64,000 bases of DNA. It comes from Bradyrhizobium sp. LLZ17 (GTDB lineage: Bacteria > Pseudomonadota > Alphaproteobacteria > Rhizobiales > Xanthobacteraceae). Below, piece by piece: positions 30,306 to 39,234 of this stretch (position 1 is its first letter; the number at the start of each line of letters is the position of its first letter). Below the pieces are notes generated by a model. That model was not told the DNA's origin, ran no database searches, and was given only the letters and a program-made list of their open reading frames with translations. The DNA lies in assembly GCF_041200145.1 (NCBI RefSeq), contig NZ_CP165734.1, positions 4,712,001 through 4,776,000 of the forward strand, in the 5' to 3' direction. A program made the position numbers and the translations under genes.

Positions 30306-31673
30306 TCACCGACGCGTGATGCGGAACATGGGTGAGTGGTCCGGCTGGGTCGTGACGACGCCACATGGAATGACCGGATTGGCATCGACCAGCTCGACGC
30401 GGAACGCGCCGATCAGCCGGGCCAGGGCCAGGACCGATTCGGCTTGCGCAAACGGCGCGCCGATGCAGACGCGCGGGCCCGCACCGAACGGCAGATAGGC
30501 GAAGCGGTCCGGCGCCTCCGTCGACATGAAGCGTTTTGGAATGAACGCGTTCGGCTGATCCCACAATTTCTCGTGCCGGTGCAGCAGCCACGGCGCGATC
30601 ATGATGATGTCGCCCTTGCCGACGGCAATGCCGGCCACATTGTCCTTGTCGCGCGCGGCCCGGGCGATCAGGAACGCCGGCGGATAGAGCCGCATGGTCT
30701 CGTCGATCACGGCGCGGGTGAATTTTTGGCGATCGATGTCGGCCATGCTGTCGAGGTGTTCGCCGCGCGTCTCGGCGGCGACCTCCTCCTGCGTGTCCGG
30801 ATCGAGCGCGAGCAGATACAGCGCCCAGAACAACGCGGTTGCCGTGGTCTCGTGACCGGCGAGAATCATGGTCGCGACCTCGTCGACGAGCTGCGCGTCG
30901 GAAAAACCCTTGCCGGTTTCAGGGTCGCGCGCCTGGTCCATGAGATCGAACAGATCCTGCGGCGGCGCGCCGTCCTTCTTGCCGGCCGCACGCCGCTCGG
31001 CGATCAGCATCGCGACAAAGTCGGTCCAGCGCTTGCGAAAGCGGGCACGGGCACGATCCATCGGGGTCGGCCAGGACACCGGCAGCAGCATGTCGAGGAA
31101 ATAGGGCCGGCCCAGGCGCTCGCCATATTCCGTGACGAAGTTGCGCAGAGTCGGGCCGTGCCGGTCCATGCCGAAGGAGAACATCGTGCGTCCGGCGATC
31201 TCGAGCGTCATGCGCTGCATGATCTCGCGCAGATCGACGGCCTCGCCGGTTTGCGCGTCGAGTTTCGCAATGGTCTCGTCGAGCACCGCCGTCATGTGCG
31301 GGACCAGGTTTGCGGTGGCACGCGGCGTGAAGGCGGGCGCCAGCGTCCGCCGCTGAAACGTCCAGGCGTGGCCCTCCGCGATCAGGAGACCTTCGCCGAG
31401 CACGGGGCGCAGCATGCGGATGCCGGCGGGCGTGCGCGTGTAGTTCTCGTAATTGCTGAGCAGGACATGCCGGATCGCGTCCGGGCGGTTCAGAATGAAG
31501 CTCTTGTGCAGGAAGAAGCGGCCCTGGATGATCTCTTCCTCATAGGCGCGCTGGCCCCAGGTCGCGATCATGTTCTGCCTGATCACCGCCAGACGGCCGA
31601 AGAACGACATGTCGTCGGGTGCGCGCGGCGGGCTGGGAGGAACGATGGGCCGACGCACGCTGGCGATGTTCAT
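30306..31673 (-). CDS. Cytochrome P450
   Basis: 455 residues, soluble bacterial type. Oxygen-activation motif AGHETT at 272-277, ExxR (ETMR) at 325-328, and heme loop FGAGPRVCIG with the thiolate Cys403. Substrate unknown; long PPAF loop and length resemble the CYP4/102-like fatty acid or terpene group. No ferredoxin or reductase gene adjacent, so redox partners must be elsewhere. Ends 50 bp from the cyclase gene. Confidence 0.94.
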   Translation of the reverse strand: MNIASVRRPIVPPSPPRAPDDMSFFGRLAVIRQNMIATWGQRAYEEEIIQGRFFLHKSFILNRPDAIRHVLLSNYENYTRTPAGIRMLRPVLGEGLLIAEGHAWTFQRRTLAPAFTPRATANLVPHMTAVLDETIAKLDAQTGEAVDLREIMQRMTLEIAGRTMFSFGMDRHGPTLRNFVTEYGERLGRPYFLDMLLPVSWPTPMDRARARFRKRWTDFVAMLIAERRAAGKKDGAPPQDLFDLMDQARDPETGKGFSDAQLVDEVATMILAGHETTATALFWALYLLALDPDTQEEVAAETRGEHLDSMADIDRQKFTRAVIDETMRLYPPAFLIARAARDKDNVAGIAVGKGDIIMIAPWLLHRHEKLWDQPNAFIPKRFMSTEAPDRFAYLPFGAGPRVCIGAPFAQAESVLALARLIGAFRVELVDANPVIPCGVVTTQPDHSPMFRITRR

Positions 31674-31721
31674 GGCTCTCTCCCGCAGCTAGCTTCGCAG
31701 TCAAGGCTTGCAGCTCAACAG

Positions 31722-33092
31722 CTAATAAGTCAGCTCGGCAATCGCAATCCTGTTCTCGGAGGCAGGCCAGGCGCGTGCCACAATTCGTTCTTCGTTGAAT
31801 TGGGCCACGACGCTACGCCCGACCTCGCTGGCCGGAAAGCGCAGGGTTGCTGTCGAATCCGTGGGCACGCCCGACTTGACGTCGGCGGGCTCATGGCCGT
31901 CGAACAGAACGGTGTCGCGCGGCAGGCCGAAATAGCCCCGCGGACGCGACATGATCATGACCGATCCGGCATCCTTGTCCGCCGGCCCGAACGGGCGCGC
32001 GGCACGTAAATGCACGACGTCAGAGGAGCGGGGGAACGGCGAGCGATAGAGGTGCGTCGTCGGCGCGTCCGGCGAGGTCAGGACGATTTCGAGCGGCGAG
32101 GTGGGCTCGACCTCGGCCGGCCCCCAGCGGCCATCGGCCGCGGTGGTCGAGCGGTAGACCGCATCGCCCTTGCGCTCGCCGGTTTCGCGATCAACCTGGA
32201 ATACCTCGACCGTTGCGCCCGCGACCGGGCGATTGGTCGGCACGCCGCCCGGCGTGCCCGTGACCAATCCGCTGAGGCGGACGCTCCGTTCCGGCACGAT
32301 CGCAATGCGCGATGGCTCGCGGCCGGCGATGAATTTGTAGATCTCGCGGAAGGCGCGCGGGTGATACGCCGTCTCGCGATGGTCGATCGCGCCGAGCACG
32401 AGATTGGTCGCGCCCTTCAGTTCGGGCCCCTCGGCGGTGATGCCGGTCGGCACGCCGGGCTTGCCCAAGAAGCGACCGTCGGACTGCGCGTATTTGTCCA
32501 TGCCGTCGCTGCGTATGGTGAGGAAAGCCGTGCCCGGCGTCACCTCGCTGTCGCCCTCGTTCAGGCCGCGCAAGAAGGCGCCGCGTCCGTTGAACTCGCT
32601 GCCGAGCAGATCATCGAACGCGAAGACCCCGTGATTGGGCGTGCCGCACACGACCGCGTGGCTGACATCGCCTCCGCCGCCGTTCTTGACGACGTTGCGG
32701 ATGGCGTAGCCGCCGCGCGAATTGCCGACCAGCGCCACACGCGCCACACCGGTGCGGCGCTTCAATTCGGCGATGGCGGCGGCCAGCTCACGGCGCTGGT
32801 CCTCGGTGGACGAACGGTCGGCCTGCTCGACCGTATCGTCGGTGCGTGCGTTCGGATTGGTGAAGTTGATCGCCATCATGCGATCATGCGCAATGCCGTT
32901 GGATTCCATCCGCCAAAGCGTCGTGATCCAGAGCGCGTCGTAGTCGCCGTTGCCGTGGACGAACAGGATGGGCGGCACCTCGGACCCTCCGGCCGCGGAC
33001 GACGTTTGCGCCCGTGCATCCATCCGGAAGTTCGCAACCGCGAAAGCCAGGCCACCTGCACCTTGCAGGATCGTCCGTCGTGATAGCTTCAT
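31722..33092 (-). CDS. Tat-exported alpha/beta hydrolase with C-terminal Ig-like domain
   Basis: 456 residues from ATG 33092 (MKLSRRTILQGAGGLAFAVA, Tat motif SRRTIL, ribosome site GAGGAA). Hydrolase domain at 35-270: lipase-like ILFVHGNGDYDALW, nucleophile elbow VGNSRGGYA, and GTPNHGVF, resembling triacylglycerol lipases or PHA depolymerases of the lipase type. C-terminal region (about 290-455) includes a carboxypeptidase-regulatory-like beta domain (LSGLVTGTPGGVPTNRPVAG, VEVFQVDRETGER). Probably a periplasmic or secreted esterase. The first 11 codons of the longer frame are unlikely. Confidence 0.85.
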   Translation of the reverse strand: MKLSRRTILQGAGGLAFAVANFRMDARAQTSSAAGGSEVPPILFVHGNGDYDALWITTLWRMESNGIAHDRMMAINFTNPNARTDDTVEQADRSSTEDQRRELAAAIAELKRRTGVARVALVGNSRGGYAIRNVVKNGGGGDVSHAVVCGTPNHGVFAFDDLLGSEFNGRGAFLRGLNEGDSEVTPGTAFLTIRSDGMDKYAQSDGRFLGKPGVPTGITAEGPELKGATNLVLGAIDHRETAYHPRAFREIYKFIAGREPSRIAIVPERSVRLSGLVTGTPGGVPTNRPVAGATVEVFQVDRETGERKGDAVYRSTTAADGRWGPAEVEPTSPLEIVLTSPDAPTTHLYRSPFPRSSDVVHLRAARPFGPADKDAGSVMIMSRPRGYFGLPRDTVLFDGHEPADVKSGVPTDSTATLRFPASEVGRSVVAQFNEERIVARAWPASENRIAIAELTY

Positions 33093-33229
33093 CTGTTCCT
33101 CACCGGTAAAACCACGTCTTTGCACCGCTTATAGCGGCCTAACCACTGGACAGAGAAGGACTTTCGCAGGCATCACTGCAGGCGCCGGAATCATTTAAGC
33201 CATTTCTGCCGGACGATTTGGAAGGGGAT

Positions 33230-34918
33230 ATGACCGAGCAGCCGAAACGCCAGAAAGTGACCGCCGAGGGCATCACCGCGCCTTTGCAGTACACGATATT
33301 CCGGCGCATCTGGCTCGCCAGCCTGCTGTCCAATCTGGGCCTGCTGATCCAGGGCGTGGGCGCGGCCTGGGCGATGACACAGATGGCGGCTTCCGCCGAC
33401 AAGGTGGCGCTGGTGCAGACCGCATTGATGCTGCCGATCATGCTGATCTCGATGCCTGCGGGCGCCATCGCCGATATGTACGATCGCCGCATCGTCACGC
33501 TGATCGCGCTGTCGATCGCGCTGACCGGCGCGACCGCGCTGACGCTGCTCGCCTGGTTCCAGCTCATCAGCCCGGGAACGCTGCTGGCATTCTGCTTCAT
33601 CGTCGGCAGCGGCAACGCGCTGTTTGGGCCTGCCTGGCAATCCTCGGTCAGCGAGCAGGTGCCGCCGGATGCGCTGCCCTCGGCGGTGGCCTTGAACGGC
33701 ATCAGTTACAACATCGCCCGCAGTTTTGGTCCGGCGATCGGCGGCGTCATCGTCGCCTCTGCCGGCGCGGTCGCTGCGTTCGCCTGCAATGCGATCCTCT
33801 ATCTGCCGCTGCTGGTGGTCTTGCTGTTGTGGCGGCGCAGCACCGAGCCCTCGCGTCTGCCGCGGGAAAAGCTCAACCGCGCCATGGTCTCGGGCTTCCG
33901 CTACATCACCAATTCGCCGCCGATCAAGATCGTGCTGTTGCGCACGCTGGTGATGGGCCTGTGCGGCGGCGCCGTCATGGCGCTGATGCCGCTGGTCGCG
34001 CGCGACCTGCTGCATGGCGGCGCGCAGACCTACGGCATCATGCTGGGCGCCTTCGGCATGGGCGCCGTCGTGGGCGCGCTCAACATCCACGAGCTGCGCA
34101 AGCGCATGAGCGGCGAATCCGCGATCCGCGCCTGCACGATCTCAATGGCGTTCGCGATGGGCGCGCTTGCCTTGAGCACCGAACCCGTGCTCACGGCGGC
34201 GGCGCTCGTGCTGGCCGGCGCGGTCTGGATGGCAGCCGTCGCGCTGTTCAATATCGGCGTGCAATTGTCGGCGCCGCGCTGGGTCGCGGGACGATCGCTC
34301 GCGGCGTTCCAGGCTTCGATCTCGGGCGGCATTGCGATCGGTGCCTGGGGCTGGGGCCATCTCACCGATTACGCCGGCGTCGAGGTCGCACTGCTGGTGG
34401 CGGCCGGACTGATGCTGATCTCTCCGCTGCTGGGCATCTGGCTGGCGATGCCGCGCGTCGGCGCGCGCAACGAGGACGCCGAGGTGCTGGCCGATCCGGA
34501 AGTCAAGCTATCGCTGACCGGACGCAGCGGGCCGCTGGTGGTCGAGATCGAATATCGCGTCAGCCAGGAGAACGCGCGCCCCTTCCACAACGTGATGCAG
34601 GACGTGCAGCTCTCCAGGCAGCGCAACGGCGCCTATGGCTGGTCGATCGCGCGCGACATCGCCGACCCCGAATTGTGGACCGAGCGCTATCACTGCCCGA
34701 CCTGGTTCGATTATCTGCGCCAGCGCAACCGCTCGACCCAGTCGGAACGCGCCTTGCACCAGAGCGCGATCGATTTCCACATCGGCCCCGATCCCGTGCG
34801 TATCCGCCGCATGCTGGAGCGTCCGTTCGGCTCGGTGCGCTGGAAGGAAGAGACGCCGGATCGTGCGGGTGCCGAGGTGCTGCCGGTGGTCGCGACCGCG
34901 GCGGGGAGCAGTACGTAG
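33230..34918 (+). CDS. MFS transporter with C-terminal soluble domain (MFS_3/EntS-like)
   Basis: 562 residues from ATG 33230 (GGAAGGGG upstream). Twelve hydrophobic helices over residues 25-420, then a 140-residue cytosolic tail (VEIEYRVSQENARPFHNVMQ ... RRMLERPFGSVRWKEET) resembling the ABM-like domain found at the end of MFS_3 proteins, formerly called transmembrane secretion effector. Family members export siderophores or drugs; substrate here unknown. Divergent from the hydrolase gene. Confidence 0.9.
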   Translation: MTEQPKRQKVTAEGITAPLQYTIFRRIWLASLLSNLGLLIQGVGAAWAMTQMAASADKVALVQTALMLPIMLISMPAGAIADMYDRRIVTLIALSIALTGATALTLLAWFQLISPGTLLAFCFIVGSGNALFGPAWQSSVSEQVPPDALPSAVALNGISYNIARSFGPAIGGVIVASAGAVAAFACNAILYLPLLVVLLLWRRSTEPSRLPREKLNRAMVSGFRYITNSPPIKIVLLRTLVMGLCGGAVMALMPLVARDLLHGGAQTYGIMLGAFGMGAVVGALNIHELRKRMSGESAIRACTISMAFAMGALALSTEPVLTAAALVLAGAVWMAAVALFNIGVQLSAPRWVAGRSLAAFQASISGGIAIGAWGWGHLTDYAGVEVALLVAAGLMLISPLLGIWLAMPRVGARNEDAEVLADPEVKLSLTGRSGPLVVEIEYRVSQENARPFHNVMQDVQLSRQRNGAYGWSIARDIADPELWTERYHCPTWFDYLRQRNRSTQSERALHQSAIDFHIGPDPVRIRRMLERPFGSVRWKEETPDRAGAEVLPVVATAAGSST

Positions 34919-34934
34919 CAGTCAAACACTCTGC

Positions 34935-35076
34935 CGTCGTCCCGGCGAAGGCCGGGACCCATAGCCACAAGCGGAAGTTTGGCGAAAACTCGAAGTTGCG
35001 ATCGCGCCCGGTACAGCTCGCCGCGCCTTATCGATGCATCACGGGGTATGGGTCCCGGCCTTCGCCGGGACGACAA
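34935..35076. repeat. Extragenic inverted repeat, family E
   Basis: GTCGTCCCGGCGAAGGCCGG with GACCCATA at the left, and its complement TATGGGTCCCGGCCTTCGCC with GGGACGAC at the right, separated by about 85 bp. Convergent position between the MFS gene and a small leftward gene. Confidence 0.9.
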
Positions 35077-35082
35077 TGACAA

Positions 35083-35295
35083 TTACTGCCCGTGATCCGT
35101 CAGCACCTTGTCGCAGGCCTTGGTCAGGCGGGCGCGATGCTCTTTCAGGCAGGCGAGCACGGCGCCATCGCCATTGTTCATGACGGCGCGACAGAAGCGC
35201 GTGACATCGCGCGCGCAGGCGTCGTGACCGGGCTGCTGCGCGGAGGCGCTGGCTGTAAACAGTAGCAACGGAAAAAGAAAAGCTGATCTGGTCAT
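35083..35295 (-). CDS. Small exported cysteine-rich repeat protein
   Basis: 70 residues: signal peptide (FLFPLLLFTASASA, cleaved near residue 19), then one copy of the Cys-rich repeat pattern C-x3-D-x3-FC ... CL-x2-H-x3-L-x2-AC. Two predicted disulfides. Similar in pattern to the neighbour at 35459-35782. Function unknown; the family is widespread in Rhizobiales as periplasmic proteins. Confidence 0.8.
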   Translation of the reverse strand: MTRSAFLFPLLLFTASASAQQPGHDACARDVTRFCRAVMNNGDGAVLACLKEHRARLTKACDKVLTDHGQ

Positions 35296-35310
35296 CGCGT
35301 AATGCCTCTT

Positions 35311-35430
35311 GCCCGGAGCAATGTGCGGGCGAAGCTAGAGCGGCGATGCCGGAGCCGCAACGGCTTTATTGACAGGGCGCAGCGGCGCGCCGGATGGCCC
35401 CGGCATCACGCCGGGGCACATTGCTCGGGA
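35311..35430. repeat. Inverted repeat between the two cysteine-rich genes
   Basis: CCGGAGCAATGTGC at 35313-35326 is complementary to GCACATTGCTCGGG at 35416-35429, and the inner CCCCGGCATCACGCCGGGG forms a second stem. Another member of the extragenic palindrome collection, or the terminator of the gene at 35459-35782. Confidence 0.65.
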
Positions 35431-35458
35431 GCTCAACGGGAAATTGGTTGCTCGCGTC

Positions 35459-35782
35459 TTAGTGACCGTCCTGGGCGTCAGCGACCTTGTGTGAGGCGCC
35501 CTTGGCGAGATCCTTGTCCATCACCGCGCGGCAGCCGGCGCTCAGGTCGGAGCGGTGCTGCACCATGCATGCAGTGATCTTCGGGATGTTGGGGATCTCC
35601 GACGAGCAAAGGCGGAAGGCATCGCTGGTGCACATCTGCTGTGCTTCGGCCGAGAAGGCGAAGCTCGAGCTGGTCGAGGCGATCGAGACGATCGCCGCAA
35701 AGCCGAGAGCCAGGCTGGTGTCGCGGATCTTGGCAGAGAAAGACTTGGTCGAGAAAGACTTGGTCGAGAAGAACTTTGTCAT
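35459..35782 (-). CDS. Exported cysteine-rich repeat protein with N-terminal pentapeptide repeats
   Basis: 107 residues. N-terminus MTKFFSTKSFSTKSFSAKIRD carries repeated STKSF units ahead of a signal-like segment (LALGFAAIVSIASTSSSFAF). The mature part has the C-x6-LC-x13-CM-x2-H-x3-L-x2-GC pattern, closely related to the gene at 35083. The real start may be further in, since the repeated part precedes the signal peptide. Upstream ribosome site (reverse of AGCTCCC) is GGGAGCT. Confidence 0.78.
   Translation of the reverse strand: MTKFFSTKSFSTKSFSAKIRDTSLALGFAAIVSIASTSSSFAFSAEAQQMCTSDAFRLCSSEIPNIPKITACMVQHRSDLSAGCRAVMDKDLAKGASHKVADAQDGH
35731..35775. repeat. 15-bp tandem repeat, three units
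   Basis: Units TTGGCAGAGAAAGAC, TTGGTCGAGAAAGAC and TTGGTCGAGAAGAAC in direct tandem, inside the 5' end of the cysteine-rich protein gene. In frame with it, each unit encodes five residues (STKSF on the minus strand), so copy changes would keep the frame. Confidence 0.9.
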
Positions 35783-36034
35783 TTGAAGCTCCCATTAGCA
35801 CCGCCGAAGCGGGCCCGTTGTTGATGGGAGCTACAATGCTCCAGCAAAGCAGTTTCCACTGTGATGACGGTCACGTGCCGCACCGCGACTGTGACATCGG
35901 TCACTTTGGCGCACCTCGCTGAAATTCCTGCGCAACCGCTGTCGTGTTGGTGTCACGTTAACTGTTCCTTCGCATTAATGGCTCGTCGCGCGGGAAATTC
36001 CGCTGGTTTGGTTGCGTATTTGGAAAGAGTAGCG

Positions 36035-37081
36035 ATGCGTAATGCGTTGGGCCTGATGCTGGCCAGTGTCCTTGCGGCGGCCGTGATCGCCGGAGGTTGG
36101 TTGTTCTATTCCTCGCGCGCCGACCAGGGCGGCCCCAAGACAACAGCGGCCCATGCCGCCGATCCACTGCCGGCGAAGCTCGCCGCCAAGGATGACGTCG
36201 AGACCACCGCGGCGCTCGCGGGCAAGCCTGCCGCCGCAGCGCCGGCGCCGGCACCTGCGGCCGCAGCGATCGTCCCCGTCCAGCAGAAATCGACCTGCGC
36301 CAATCCGAACGCGCTCGGCGTGTCTCGCGTGGTCGAGATCGACACCACCGGTGGTCCCGGCTTCGGCTTCGAAACTTTCAAGCAGTTCGACTTCCTCACC
36401 GACAAGGAGGTCGTGCTGACCTTCGACGATGGTCCCTGGCCGGTCAACACGCCCGCGGTGCTGAAGGCGCTCGCGGAAGAATGCACCAAGGGTCTGTTCT
36501 TCTCGGTCGGCAAGCATGCGACCTACCACCCGGAAATCCTGCGCCAGGTGCTGGCCCAGGGCCACACGGTCGGCGCGCACACCTGGTCGCACCTCAATCT
36601 CAACAGCAAGAAGTTGACGGAGCAGCAGGCCAAGGACGAGATCGAGAAGGGGTTCAGCGCCGTGAAGCTCGCGCTCGGCACCGAGCCGTCGCCGTTCTTT
36701 CGCTTCCCGCAGCTTCAGCACAATCCGGCGATGGTGACCTATCTCGGCACCCGCAACGTCGCGATGTGGTCGACCGATCTGGATTCCTTCGACTTCAGGA
36801 AGGGCGCCACGCCGGAGAAGATCGTCGAGACCGTGATGACCAAGCTCGACAAGCTCGGCAAGGGCATCATCCTGATGCACGACTTCCAGAAGCACACCGG
36901 CGAAGCGCTGCCGACGCTGCTCGCGCGCCTGAAGGCCGGCGGCTACAAGGTCGTGCAGATCAAGGCCAAGACCACCTTCCAATCGCTGCCGGAATATGAC
37001 GAAGCGCTGCTGAAAGAGATGAAGGTGCCGACCTCGAGCGCGCGTCCGATCGGAAGCGTGGTTCAGACGGTTTCGCAGTAG
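36035..37081 (+). CDS. Polysaccharide deacetylase family protein (NodB homology domain)
   Basis: 348 residues from ATG 36035 (GGAAAGAG upstream). N-terminal membrane anchor or signal (ALGLMLASVLAAAVIAGGWL), Ala/Pro-rich linker, then the NodB homology domain with motif 1 TFDDGPWP at 129-136 and motif 2 HTWSH at 182-186, so the Asp-His-His metal site is complete; motif 3 is RFPQLQH with Gln after the Phe-Pro and LMHDF near the end. Probably acts on cell-envelope polysaccharide. Starts earlier in frame are in a region with no ribosome site. Confidence 0.9.
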   Translation: MRNALGLMLASVLAAAVIAGGWLFYSSRADQGGPKTTAAHAADPLPAKLAAKDDVETTAALAGKPAAAAPAPAPAAAAIVPVQQKSTCANPNALGVSRVVEIDTTGGPGFGFETFKQFDFLTDKEVVLTFDDGPWPVNTPAVLKALAEECTKGLFFSVGKHATYHPEILRQVLAQGHTVGAHTWSHLNLNSKKLTEQQAKDEIEKGFSAVKLALGTEPSPFFRFPQLQHNPAMVTYLGTRNVAMWSTDLDSFDFRKGATPEKIVETVMTKLDKLGKGIILMHDFQKHTGEALPTLLARLKAGGYKVVQIKAKTTFQSLPEYDEALLKEMKVPTSSARPIGSVVQTVSQ

Positions 37082-37116
37082 CGCGACCAATCGGATCGAA
37101 CCGCTTCACCCATTTG

Positions 37117-37149
37117 CGTCATGGCCGGGCTTGTCCCGGCCATTGTCGT
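37117..37149. repeat. Short extragenic palindrome
   Basis: GTCATGGCCGGGCTTGTCCC and GGCCATTGTCG: GGCCGGG and CCCGGCC pair around CTTGT. Just downstream of the deacetylase and possibly its terminator. Confidence 0.6.
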
Positions 37150-37271
37150 TTTTGAATCGAGACTGAAGACGCGGATGCCCGGGATGCTAGTAGCGGCGCC
37201 AAGCGCGACGCGCACGCGAGCTGGCTGCCGCGGTGAAGACGCTGGCCGCAATGATCGAGTGAAGCGAGCGC

Positions 37272-37319
37272 TGGTGCCGCAAGAGGGACTCGAACCCCCG
37301 ACCCCGTCATTACGAATGA
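37272..37319. repeat. Left attachment repeat (attL), tRNA-Thr 3' fragment
   Basis: Begins TGGTGCCGCAAGAGGGACTC and ends GTCATTACGAATGA. Same as 55921-55968 except C at 37289 instead of T. It is only the 3' half of the tRNA (anticodon loop to CCA); the sequence right of it (TGGAGATCGG) does not continue the tRNA. It is therefore the displaced original 3' end left by integration and not a functional tRNA. Confidence 0.92.
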
Positions 37320-37480
37320 TGGAGATCGGAATAACTCTCGCTAACCATGAGCAACTTTCGACGCGCAACAAGCCCCTGATTCAGTTGAATTTCTTCACCT
37401 TCTCGATCACTTTCAGTACCAGTCGATAACCCTCCGTAACGGGCCGATTTGTTTACCCCGTTACCCCGGCGAGAAAGCCA

Positions 37481-38707
37481 ATGGCACTGATAGAGGAAGC
37501 CGACCGAAGGTCCAAGGCGATGACGGTCGAAGCCGTCCGCAAGCTCAAGGCTACTGATGTCAGGCAAGAGGTCCCGATTAGGGACGGCTTGTATCTCGTC
37601 ATTCAACCCAGCGGCGTGAAGTCGTGGGTCTATCGTGGCCGCGTCAGGGGCGAAACCAAAAAGATCACTTTGGGTCGATTCCCCGAAGTCGACTTGGTCC
37701 GCGCAAAAGAACGCGCAAACGACGCCAGAAAGGACGCTCACGCGGGCGTCATCTACAGGCCGCCTATTCCTGCCCCGGTCACTGAGGCCGCTCCAGAGGC
37801 CCCGGAAGGCCGCTCCGTGAGCGAAGTTTGGAAGCAATATCGGACGTTGCGGCTGGAGGTTGATTGTCGCCCGACGACCATTGCCGAGCATGCGCGCATC
37901 TTCGCAGCTCATATTGAGCCCGCGCTCGGTTCCCGCGACATCGGCACCATCACCAAGGCCGATCTCTTGCCGATAACCGACGCCGCGCTTACCCGGGGAC
38001 TTGAGGCGCGCAACAAAACAGTTGCCGTAATGACTGGCTTTTTCGGGTGGGCTCACGAGAAGCGTGACCTGATCGCAAAATCACCAGTGCTAGGCATCGA
38101 GCAAATCAATGCGAGCAAGCGCAAAGACCGCAAACCGAAGCGCGCCTTAACCGATGCTGAGATTGTGGAATTTTGGAGGTCCTGTGGCGCCATCGATGCC
38201 GATAAACTTTCGTCCGTCCCGTTCGGCAAAATGTTCCAGCTACTTTTGTTGACCGGTGCTCGGCGAAACGAAGTAGCCGGCCTGTCCCGTACCGAGATCG
38301 AAGGCAACGTGTGGACGCTGCCGGCAGTGCGCGCCAAGAATGGCATCGAACTGAAAATTCACCTCACCCGAACCGCACTCGATGTCCTGAAGACCATCCC
38401 GCGTATCAAGGACTGCCCTTACGTGTTCGGACCGAGCGGCGAGAATTGTGGGTTTGGCTTTTCGAAGGCGAAAAAGCGTCTCGATGCCGAGCTGACGAAG
38501 ATCAAGGCACCGTGGAAGCTGCACGACCTCCGCCGTACCTTCCGGACGGGCCTAGGACGGCTCGGCATCTCCGAGGAGATTGCGGAGCGCTGCATCAACC
38601 ATCCTCCCGGTGGGCTGGTCAGAACCTATGATCAGCACAAGTACGAAGCCGAGATGGCTGCGGCTTGGCGCAAGTGGGAAAAGCACGTTCTAACGCTCTC
38701 GCGTTAA
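37481..38707 (+). CDS. Tyrosine recombinase integrase of the element
   Basis: 408 residues. N-terminal DUF4102-like arm-binding domain (IRDGLYLVIQPSGVKSWVYR, about 33-85), SAM-like core-binding domain (about 112-205) and catalytic domain with R261 (LLTGARRNE), K286, H348-x2-R351 (HDLRRTFRTGL), H374 (INHP) and the nucleophile Tyr383 in RTYDQHKY. P4-type integrases of this layout target tRNA genes, matching the att repeats 160 bp upstream. Probably transcribed alone. Confidence 0.94.
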   Translation: MALIEEADRRSKAMTVEAVRKLKATDVRQEVPIRDGLYLVIQPSGVKSWVYRGRVRGETKKITLGRFPEVDLVRAKERANDARKDAHAGVIYRPPIPAPVTEAAPEAPEGRSVSEVWKQYRTLRLEVDCRPTTIAEHARIFAAHIEPALGSRDIGTITKADLLPITDAALTRGLEARNKTVAVMTGFFGWAHEKRDLIAKSPVLGIEQINASKRKDRKPKRALTDAEIVEFWRSCGAIDADKLSSVPFGKMFQLLLLTGARRNEVAGLSRTEIEGNVWTLPAVRAKNGIELKIHLTRTALDVLKTIPRIKDCPYVFGPSGENCGFGFSKAKKRLDAELTKIKAPWKLHDLRRTFRTGLGRLGISEEIAERCINHPPGGLVRTYDQHKYEAEMAAAWRKWEKHVLTLSR

Positions 38708-38764
38708 CTAAGCGGCCCCAAATGATCTCCTAAGGTGCTTGACGGTATCGAGCCCAAGACCTAG

Positions 38765-38938
38765 ATGCCCGATCAAGATAAAGCACTCCGGCTTGCCCGA
38801 GCACGGGCGGGGGCTCAGGTTGGTCAGACGAAGACCATGGGGCAGACTCCGGAACAACGAAGCCGTCCAGTCGCGTTCGAAACCCCATCGGAACGTCTGG
38901 TGAAACAGGTCAAGGTTGCGTCGGCCGACGATCGATGA
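38765..38938 (+). CDS. Possible small basic protein (orphan)
   Basis: A 57-residue frame starting MPDQDKALRLARARAGAQVG and ending VKQVKVASADDR. Hydrophilic, Arg/Gln-rich, no motif. It fills most of the 310-bp gap between the integrase and the AlpA-like gene. No convincing ribosome site (only AAGACC), so coding status is uncertain. Confidence 0.35.
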   Translation: MPDQDKALRLARARAGAQVGQTKTMGQTPEQRSRPVAFETPSERLVKQVKVASADDR

Positions 38939-39018
38939 TCGCGGGCGATTGAGTTGGGTTTCGAGAGAGACCCGAAGCAACACAGGTGGGTCAACCTCAT
39001 TTCGAGGAAGACCCTGCT

Positions 39019-39234
39019 ATGCCTGCCACGACTTCCGATCTGTACCTGAAAACCCGGCAAGTTCAGCACCGCTACGGCGGCTGCTCACACATGTTCATCG
39101 AGCGCCGGCTCAAGAACGATCCGACATTCCCGCGACCAGTGTTTATGGGACGCCTTCGCTTTTGGAAGCTCTCCGAATTGGAGCAGTGGGAGCAAGCGAG
39201 TGTTGAGCGCGCCGAGAAGGCGGTGCGCCAATGA
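39019..39234 (+). CDS. AlpA-like DNA-binding protein (excisionase/regulator candidate)
   Basis: 71 residues from ATG 39019 (GAGGAAG 9 bp upstream). Winged-helix style Y-LKTRQVQHRYGGCSHMFIER with MGRLRFWKLSELEQWEQ, the pattern of AlpA/excisionase family proteins (helix-turn-helix followed by RFWKLSELEQWE). In P4-like elements such proteins control integrase and excision. Its stop overlaps the next start (ATGA), so it is coupled to the two peptidase genes. Confidence 0.75.
   Translation: MPATTSDLYLKTRQVQHRYGGCSHMFIERRLKNDPTFPRPVFMGRLRFWKLSELEQWEQASVERAEKAVRQ

Noticed and set aside
28786..30498. 570-codon plus-strand frame antisense to the zinc-ribbon cyclase
   Set aside because: Shadow of a recognised class III cyclase; composition rich in Arg/His/Gln/Asp and no domain.
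37272..37319. A second functional tRNA-Thr at the left end of the element
   Set aside because: Only the 3' half is present; the D arm and 5' acceptor strand are missing, so it is an attachment repeat.
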